64,000 nucleotides of DNA from Telluria beijingensis (lineage in GTDB: Bacteria; Pseudomonadota; Gammaproteobacteria; Burkholderiales; Burkholderiaceae_D), in NCBI RefSeq assembly GCF_030770395.1, contig NZ_CP132480.1, positions 4,516,870 to 4,580,869 on the forward strand. The letters run 5' to 3'. The translations under genes and the position numbers were made by a program. The notes under the pieces were generated by a model that made no database searches, was not told the origin of the DNA, and saw only the letters and a list, made by a program, of their open reading frames with translations. Shown one piece after another: positions 59,216-64,000 of this stretch; position 1 is the stretch's first letter, and each line of letters starts with the position of its first letter.

Positions 59216-60817
59216 TCAGGCCGCACCTGGCCGAAAGTCGCGCAGCACTTCGCGCGCCGCGTTATGGCCCGGAGCCCCGGTGACGCCGCCGCCCGGATGG
59301 GCGCCCGAGCCGCAGGTGTACAGGCCGGGCACCGGGCCGCGGTAGTCGGCATGGCCGAGCATCGGGCGGGCCGAGAACAGCTGGTCGAGGCCCAGCGCGC
59401 CATGGAAGATATCGCCGCCGACCAGGCCGAAGGTACGCTCCAGGTCGAGGGGACTCATGGTCTGGCGCCCCAACACCGCGCGCCGGTAGTTCGGCGCGTA
59501 ACGGGTGACGGTGTCGATCATCAGCTCGGCCACCGTGTCGCGGTGCAGGTCCCAGCTCGCGCCGTCCGGCAGTTGCGGCGCCACGTGCTGGCAGAACAGG
59601 CTGGCCACGTGCTGGCCGGGCGGCGCCAGCGTGTGGTCGAGCGTCGAGGGAATCACGAGTTCGACGATCGGCGCGCGCGACCAGCCGCTATCGCGCGCGT
59701 CGTGGTAGGCGCGTTCCATATAGGCCAGGCTCGGCGCGATGACGATGCCGCTGCCGTGGTGCTCGGCCGTCGCCTTGCCCGGCAGGCAGCTGAAGTCGGG
59801 CAGCTCGGACAGGGCCACGTTCATGCGGAAGGTGCCGGACCCGCAGCGCCAGGCGCGCATGCGGCGCAGGAAGTCACCCGGCAACGCGCCGGGGTCGACC
59901 AGGCGCGTGTACAGCAGGCGCGGGTTCAGGTTCGACACCACCAGCCGGGCGGCGAGCCGCTCGCCCTTGCCGGTCACGACGCCGGCGGCGCGGCCCCGCT
60001 CCAGCAGCACTTCGGCCACCGCGCAATCGGTGCGGATCTCCACCCCGAGCGACTGCGCCGCGCGCGCCATGGCCTGGGTGATGGCGCCCATGCCGCCGAT
60101 CGCATGGCCCCAGGCGCCCTTCCTGCCATTGACCTCGCCGAACACGTGGTGCAGCAGCACATAGGCCGAACCGGGGGTATAGGGGCTGGCGTAGTTGCCC
60201 ACCACGCTGTCGAAACCGTAGGCGGCCTTGATCGGATCGCTCTCGAACCAGCCGTCCAGGTAGTCGCCGGCCGACTTGGTGAAGAGGTCCAGCAGGTCGC
60301 GCTGTGCCGCCAGCGACAACTTGCGCATCCTGTTGCCGAGCTTGCCGGCCTTGAGCAGCTCGGGCAGCGCCGCCAGCCAACCGCCTTCGATCCGGTTGGG
60401 CGGCGTCTGCAGCACCAGTTCGCGCAGCAGGTCGGCCGCGACGTCCAGCTGGCGCCCGTACTCATCGAGCCGGGCGGCGTCGCGCGGCGAGAACTTCGCC
60501 ACCTCATCAAAGGTCTTGCCGGCGCCGAGCTTGAGGTAGCGGCCGTCGTCGAGCGGCAGGAAGTTGGCGAGCGGGCGTTCGACGATGCGCAGGCCGTGCC
60601 GCCCCAGCTCCATGTCGCGGATCACCCGCGGGTTGAGCAGCGAGACGGTGTAGGCGGCCACCGAGTTGCGAAAGCCGGGGTGGAATTCTTCGGTGACCGC
60701 GGCGCCGCCGACCACCGCGCGCTGTTCGAGCACGGTGACCTTCAGGCCGGCGCGGGCCAGGTACCAGGCGCATACCAGGCCGTTGTGGCCGGCGCCGATG
60801 ACGATTGCGTCGCGCAT
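59216..60817 (-). CDS. FAD-dependent oxidoreductase, phytoene-desaturase/PYROXD2-like
   Basis: Predicted 533-residue flavoprotein. Dinucleotide-binding IVIGAGHNGLVCAWYLARAG at residues 5-24, followed by VLEQRAVVGGAAVTEE; a GGMGAITQAMARAA stretch in mid-protein and the C-terminal FAD contact LYTCGSGAHPGGGVTGAPGH. This resembles the carotenoid desaturase-like NAD(P)/FAD group with human PYROXD2. No carotenoid genes are nearby, so carotenoid synthesis is not supported. GGGAGG precedes the ATG. Confidence 0.87.
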   Translation of the reverse strand: MRDAIVIGAGHNGLVCAWYLARAGLKVTVLEQRAVVGGAAVTEEFHPGFRNSVAAYTVSLLNPRVIRDMELGRHGLRIVERPLANFLPLDDGRYLKLGAGKTFDEVAKFSPRDAARLDEYGRQLDVAADLLRELVLQTPPNRIEGGWLAALPELLKAGKLGNRMRKLSLAAQRDLLDLFTKSAGDYLDGWFESDPIKAAYGFDSVVGNYASPYTPGSAYVLLHHVFGEVNGRKGAWGHAIGGMGAITQAMARAAQSLGVEIRTDCAVAEVLLERGRAAGVVTGKGERLAARLVVSNLNPRLLYTRLVDPGALPGDFLRRMRAWRCGSGTFRMNVALSELPDFSCLPGKATAEHHGSGIVIAPSLAYMERAYHDARDSGWSRAPIVELVIPSTLDHTLAPPGQHVASLFCQHVAPQLPDGASWDLHRDTVAELMIDTVTRYAPNYRRAVLGRQTMSPLDLERTFGLVGGDIFHGALGLDQLFSARPMLGHADYRGPVPGLYTCGSGAHPGGGVTGAPGHNAAREVLRDFRPGAA

Positions 60818-60877
60818 CCATCCCTCCCATGGGACACGCGCCGCCGCATGCCCGTAGCCTGGCTACTGCCGCTTCAT

Positions 60878-63079
60878 TCAGCTACCAGCCGCCGCCCTGG
60901 CGCGGGCCGCATGCAGCTTGCGGTAGCTGTCGATCAGGCGGTGATGACGATCGAGACCCTCGAGTTTCATGCTGGTCGGCGTCAGGCCGTAAAAGCGCAC
61001 GCTGCCGTCCACCGAGCCCAGCACCGCATCCATGCGCGCGTCGCCGAACATGCGGCGGAAGTTGGCGACGTAGTCGTCCAGCGCCAGCTCGTCGTCCAGC
61101 ACGACCTCGAGCACGACGTTCAGGGCCTGGTAGAACAAGCCGCGCTCGACTGTATTATCGTTATATTGCAAGAAGGCGCCAACCAGTTCGTGCGCTTCCT
61201 CAAACCGCTGCAGGGCCAGGTTGATCAACAGCCGCAGTTCGAGCACCGTCAGCTGGCCCCAGTCGGTGTTCTCGTCGAACTCGATGCCGATCAGGGTGGC
61301 GATGTCGGAATACTCGTCCAGCTCATTGTTTTCCAGGCGCTCGAGCAACGCCTCCAGGCGCTCGTCGTCCAGGCGATGCAGGTTCAGCACATCTTCGCGG
61401 AACAGCAGCGATTTATTGGTATTGTCCCAGACCAGGTCTTCGACCGGATAGACTTCGGAGTAGCCGGGCACCAGAATGCGGCAGGCGACGGCGCCCAGTT
61501 CGTCGTACACGGCCGTATAGACTTCCTTGCCCATCTCGGCCAGGATGCCGAGCAGGGTCGCGGCTTCGTCGGCGTTCGGGTTTGCGCCTTGGCTCGTGAA
61601 ATCCCACTCGACGAATTCGACGCTCGGGCGGGCGCTGAAGAAGCGCCACGACACCACGCCGCTCGAATCGATGAAGTGCTCGACGAAGTTATAGGGCTCG
61701 GTCACGGCTTCGCTGGCGAAGGTCGGCCGCGGCAAGTCGTTCAGGCCTTCGAAGCTGCGCCCCTGCAGCAGTTCGGTCAGGCTGCGCTCGAGCGCCACCT
61801 CGAAGCTCGGGTGCGCGCCGAACGAGGCGAACACGCCGCCGGTGCGCGGATTCATCAGGGTCACGCACATCACCGGATATTGTCCGCCCAGCGAAGCGTC
61901 CTTGACCAGCACCGGGAAGCCCTGCTCTTCGAGGCCCTGGATGCCGGCCACGATGGCCGGGTATTTCGCCAGCACTTCCTGCGGCACGTCGGGCAAGACC
62001 AGCTCGCCTTCCAGGATCTCGCGCTTGACGGCGCGCTCGAAGATCTCGGACAGGCATTGCACCTGGGCCTCGGCGAACGTGTTACCGGCGCTCATGCCAT
62101 TGCTGGCATACAGGTTCTCGACCAGGTTGGACGGGAAATACACGGTTTCTCCGTCCGACTGGCGCACGAAGGGCAGCGCCACGATGCCGCGCTCCGCATT
62201 GCCCGAATTGGTGTCGACCAGGTGCGAGCCGCGCAGTTCGCCATCGGGATCGTAGACCTCCAGGCAGTAGTCGTCGAGGATCCCGGCCGGCAGCGCATCG
62301 CCCGCGCCCGGCTTGAACCAGCGCTCGCTCGGGTAATGCACGAAGGGCGCGTTGGCGATGTCCTCGCCCCAGAAGGCGCCGGCATAGAAGTGGTTGTTGT
62401 TCAGGCGCTCGATGTACTCGCCCAGGGCCGAGGCCAGCGCGCTTTCCTTGGTCGCGCCCTTGCCGTTGGTGAAGCACATCGGCGAATGCGCGTCGCGGAT
62501 GTGCAGCGACCACACATTGGGGACGATATTGCGCCACGAGGCGATCTCGATCTTGATGCCCCAGCTGGCCAGCATGCCCGACATATTGGCGATGGTCTGC
62601 TCGAGCGGCAGGTCCTTGCCAGGGATATAGGTTTGCGCCTCGCTCGACGGCTGCAGGGTCAGCAGGGCCTGGGCGTCGGCGTCGAGATTGGCCACCTCTT
62701 CGATCACGAAGTCGGGACCTTCCTGCACCACTTTCTTCACGGTGCAGCGCTCGATCGAGCGCAGGATGCCCTGGCGGTCCTTGTCCGAGATATCCGCCGG
62801 CAGCTCGACCTGGATCTTGAAGATCTGCTTGTAGCGGTTTTCCGGGTCGACGATATTATTCTGCGACAGGCGAATATGCTCGGTCGGGATATTCCGGGTA
62901 TTGCAGTACAACTTCACGAAATACGCCGCGCACAGGGCGGACGAAGCCAGGAAGTAATCGAACGGTCCCGGCGCCGAGCCGTCGCCTTTATAGCGGATCG
63001 GCTGGTCGGCAATGACGGTGAAATCGTCGAACTTGGCTTCCAGGCGAAGTTTGTCGAGGAAGTTGACTTTAATTTCCAT
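60878..63079 (-). CDS. ycaO: OsmC-YcaO fusion protein
   Basis: Predicted 733-residue protein. The N-terminal 150 residues are OsmC-like (MEIKVNFLDKLRLEAKFDDF, GPFDYFLASSALCAAYF), the middle and C-terminal part is YcaO: TNGKGATKESALASALGEYI with the ATP/Mg-binding Glu region, CLSEIFERAVKREI and QYPVMCVTLMNP. E. coli YcaO assists RimO-dependent methylthiolation of ribosomal protein S12. No precursor peptide or cyclodehydratase partner for azoline natural products lies here, so the housekeeping role is preferred. The start MEIKVNF has GGAA upstream; an in-frame start nine codons earlier is possible. Confidence 0.92.
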   Translation of the reverse strand: MEIKVNFLDKLRLEAKFDDFTVIADQPIRYKGDGSAPGPFDYFLASSALCAAYFVKLYCNTRNIPTEHIRLSQNNIVDPENRYKQIFKIQVELPADISDKDRQGILRSIERCTVKKVVQEGPDFVIEEVANLDADAQALLTLQPSSEAQTYIPGKDLPLEQTIANMSGMLASWGIKIEIASWRNIVPNVWSLHIRDAHSPMCFTNGKGATKESALASALGEYIERLNNNHFYAGAFWGEDIANAPFVHYPSERWFKPGAGDALPAGILDDYCLEVYDPDGELRGSHLVDTNSGNAERGIVALPFVRQSDGETVYFPSNLVENLYASNGMSAGNTFAEAQVQCLSEIFERAVKREILEGELVLPDVPQEVLAKYPAIVAGIQGLEEQGFPVLVKDASLGGQYPVMCVTLMNPRTGGVFASFGAHPSFEVALERSLTELLQGRSFEGLNDLPRPTFASEAVTEPYNFVEHFIDSSGVVSWRFFSARPSVEFVEWDFTSQGANPNADEAATLLGILAEMGKEVYTAVYDELGAVACRILVPGYSEVYPVEDLVWDNTNKSLLFREDVLNLHRLDDERLEALLERLENNELDEYSDIATLIGIEFDENTDWGQLTVLELRLLINLALQRFEEAHELVGAFLQYNDNTVERGLFYQALNVVLEVVLDDELALDDYVANFRRMFGDARMDAVLGSVDGSVRFYGLTPTSMKLEGLDRHHRLIDSYRKLHAARARAAAGS

Positions 63080-63124
63080 GAGAGAATTCCGGAGTCGGTA
63101 GGACAATCAAACGAACAAAATCGA

Positions 63125-63146
63125 AAGCCCTGCGGGGACAGGGCTT
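63125..63146 (-). promoter_or_regulatory. Hairpin in the leader of the OsmC-YcaO gene
   Basis: Perfect 8-bp stem AAGCCCTG / CAGGGCTT with a 6-nt loop, 45 nt before the start codon. On the minus strand it is followed by TTTCGATTTTG, a loose T-run, so it could be a weak attenuator. Nothing else is recognised in the gap to the divergent esterase (63080-63281). Confidence 0.35.
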
Positions 63147-63281
63147 GTGGGGGCACTCGACGGCAAGGGAGTTCCCCTCGGGAGGCTGCGCCGGGCAGGG
63201 TCACGGCAAGCCCCGTATTCTAGCATGGCCGCTACTCTGGCCATTCCACGAACCACCACAAGAACGATAAACAGGGACGAT

Positions 63282-64000
63282 ATGCAGATCGCACGCAGAC
63301 GCAACTTGAAACGACTCGGGGCCGCGGTCCTGGCCGCATCCACCCCGGCCTACGCGGCCGACTGGCCAGCCGCGCCGGTCACGCTCCCGCTCTGGCCCGA
63401 AGGGGTGCCCGAGCGCCGCACCGGCCTGGAGCCGGAACGCTTCGTCGACGGCCGGATCAGCCGGGTCGCCGATCCCACGCTGACCGTGTATCCGCCCGCG
63501 GTCGACCGTGCCAACGGAACCGCCGTCATCATCTGTCCGGGCGGGGGCTACGAGCGGCTGGCCATCGTGCGCGAAGGCGAGCAGCATGCGCGCTGGCTGT
63601 CCAGCCTCGGCGTGACCGCCTTCGTCCTCAAGTACCGGATGCGCGAGTCCGGCCATCCGGCGCCGCTGCGCGACGTGCTGCGCGCGCTGCGCCTGGTGCG
63701 CGCGCAGGCCGATGCCTACGGCCTGCGGCCCGATCGGATCGGCGTGATGGGCAGCTCGGCCGGCGGCCACCTGGCGGCCAGCGCCGGCACCCTGTTCGAC
63801 CATCCGCTCGGCCGCACCGGCCACGCGCTCGACGCGGTGAACGCGCGGCCCGACTTCCTGGTGCTGATGTATCCGGTGATCGCGCTCGACGGTCCGGCGG
63901 CCCATATGGGGTCGCGCACCGCCCTGCTCGGCGCCTCGCCGAGCGCGGCGGACGTCGAGCTGATGTCGGTAGCGCGCCAGGTCACGGCGCGCACACCGCC
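63282..64000 (+). CDS. Exported alpha/beta-hydrolase esterase (partial)
   Basis: About 239 residues are visible; the C-terminus lies beyond the right edge. The N-terminus RRRNLKRLGAAVLAASTPAY is a Tat-like signal peptide. The oxyanion motif is in IICPGGGYERLA, the nucleophile elbow is VMGSSAGGHLAAS and YGLRPDRIG precedes it. The remaining acid and His fall outside. Such BD-FAE/acetyl-xylan-esterase-like enzymes deacylate sugars or small esters. GGGA lies before the ATG. Confidence 0.85.
   Translation, partial: MQIARRRNLKRLGAAVLAASTPAYAADWPAAPVTLPLWPEGVPERRTGLEPERFVDGRISRVADPTLTVYPPAVDRANGTAVIICPGGGYERLAIVREGEQHARWLSSLGVTAFVLKYRMRESGHPAPLRDVLRALRLVRAQADAYGLRPDRIGVMGSSAGGHLAASAGTLFDHPLGRTGHALDAVNARPDFLVLMYPVIALDGPAAHMGSRTALLGASPSAADVELMSVARQVTARTP

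Noticed and set aside
59216..60817. Carotenoid biosynthesis by the phytoene-desaturase-like protein
   Set aside because: No phytoene synthase or other crt gene nearby; the PYROXD2-like group has members without carotenoid function.
60878..63079. Azole/thioamide natural-product cluster around YcaO
   Set aside because: No short precursor peptide, partner E1-like or dehydrogenase gene next to it; the OsmC fusion is the housekeeping form.
59264..63223. Very long plus-strand open frame opposite the oxidoreductase and YcaO genes
   Set aside because: Arises from the codon bias of the minus-strand genes at high GC; the translation is rich in Arg/His/Gln with no family motif. The same applies to the long open frames opposite 23599-28026 and 48097-50898.
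1..64000. CRISPR array, tRNA, rRNA, integrase or phage genes
   Set aside because: Looked for on both strands; no regular direct repeats with spacers, no tRNA-like cloverleaf in the gaps and no phage structural genes were found.

Overview
The window looks like chromosomal DNA of a GC-rich, TonB-receptor-rich betaproteobacterium. Oxalobacteraceae of the Massilia type is my best guess; this is an inference from gene content, not from a marker gene. There are no rRNA or tRNA genes, no CRISPR array and no prophage. About 48 protein-coding genes fill the window, mostly in tight operons with 1-29 nt overlaps, plus one IS3-family insertion sequence.

Region by region. (1) 1-1753: the start of a TerC/CBS/CorC membrane protein (runs off the left edge) and a small secreted protein. 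(2) 1843-15035: an uncharacterised catabolic regulon. It has a TonB receptor, an MFS carrier, three paralogous double NTF2/SnoaL-fold proteins, an HpcH/HpaI aldolase, a HisD-family dehydrogenase, an SDR, a bicupin and an alpha/beta hydrolase, arranged around a LacI-type regulator. A shared operator-like palindrome (perfect copy TTGCATTCGAATGCAA at 10083-10098) lies in both divergent promoter regions. (3) 15163-16083: polyphosphate kinase 2. (4) 16092-29501: one long minus-strand block: a FucP/NagP-type permease, TonB receptor, lipoprotein, solute-binding protein, GH20 hexosaminidase, second solute-binding protein, response regulator and sensor kinase. It reads as an amino-sugar oligosaccharide utilisation locus with its own sensor. 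The two binding proteins have no ABC permease or ATPase partner. (5) 29876-33257: a nitrate/sulfonate/taurine-type ABC transporter with an MFS gene inside the operon. Its first remaining gene is cut by the IS element, and its missing N-terminus is not found on the other side of the IS. (6) 33255-34756: the IS3 (IS150-like) element with a frameshifted orfB, next to a REP-like hairpin. (7) 34790-39724: a three-subunit membrane-bound GMC dehydrogenase (triheme cytochrome c, flavoprotein, small Tat subunit) facing a GntR/FCD regulator with a clear palindromic operator. (8) 39810-40019: a small repeat protein. (9) 40130-48107: a four-gene operon of unknown function: unknown protein, phospholipase-D-like protein, SNF2-type helicase, ankyrin-like protein. 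This is my best candidate for an undescribed system, possibly nucleic-acid-directed defence. (10) 48097-50898: a Caulobacter/Xanthomonas-type TonB receptor. (11) 51091-55764: metallo-beta-lactamase-fold hydrolase, tautomerase, an SDR lacking the usual tyrosine, LysR regulator, FKBP lipoprotein and an alpha-hydroxy-acid oxidase. (12) 55852-58413: three Tad-pilus-type pseudopilin/TadG-like genes without the rest of a tad locus. (13) 58540-64000: amidase, phytoene-desaturase-like oxidoreductase, OsmC-YcaO fusion and a truncated esterase.

Functions come from reading motifs, family resemblance and gene order; no database search was possible. Start codons were chosen by Shine-Dalgarno sequence, overlap with the upstream gene and signal peptides.
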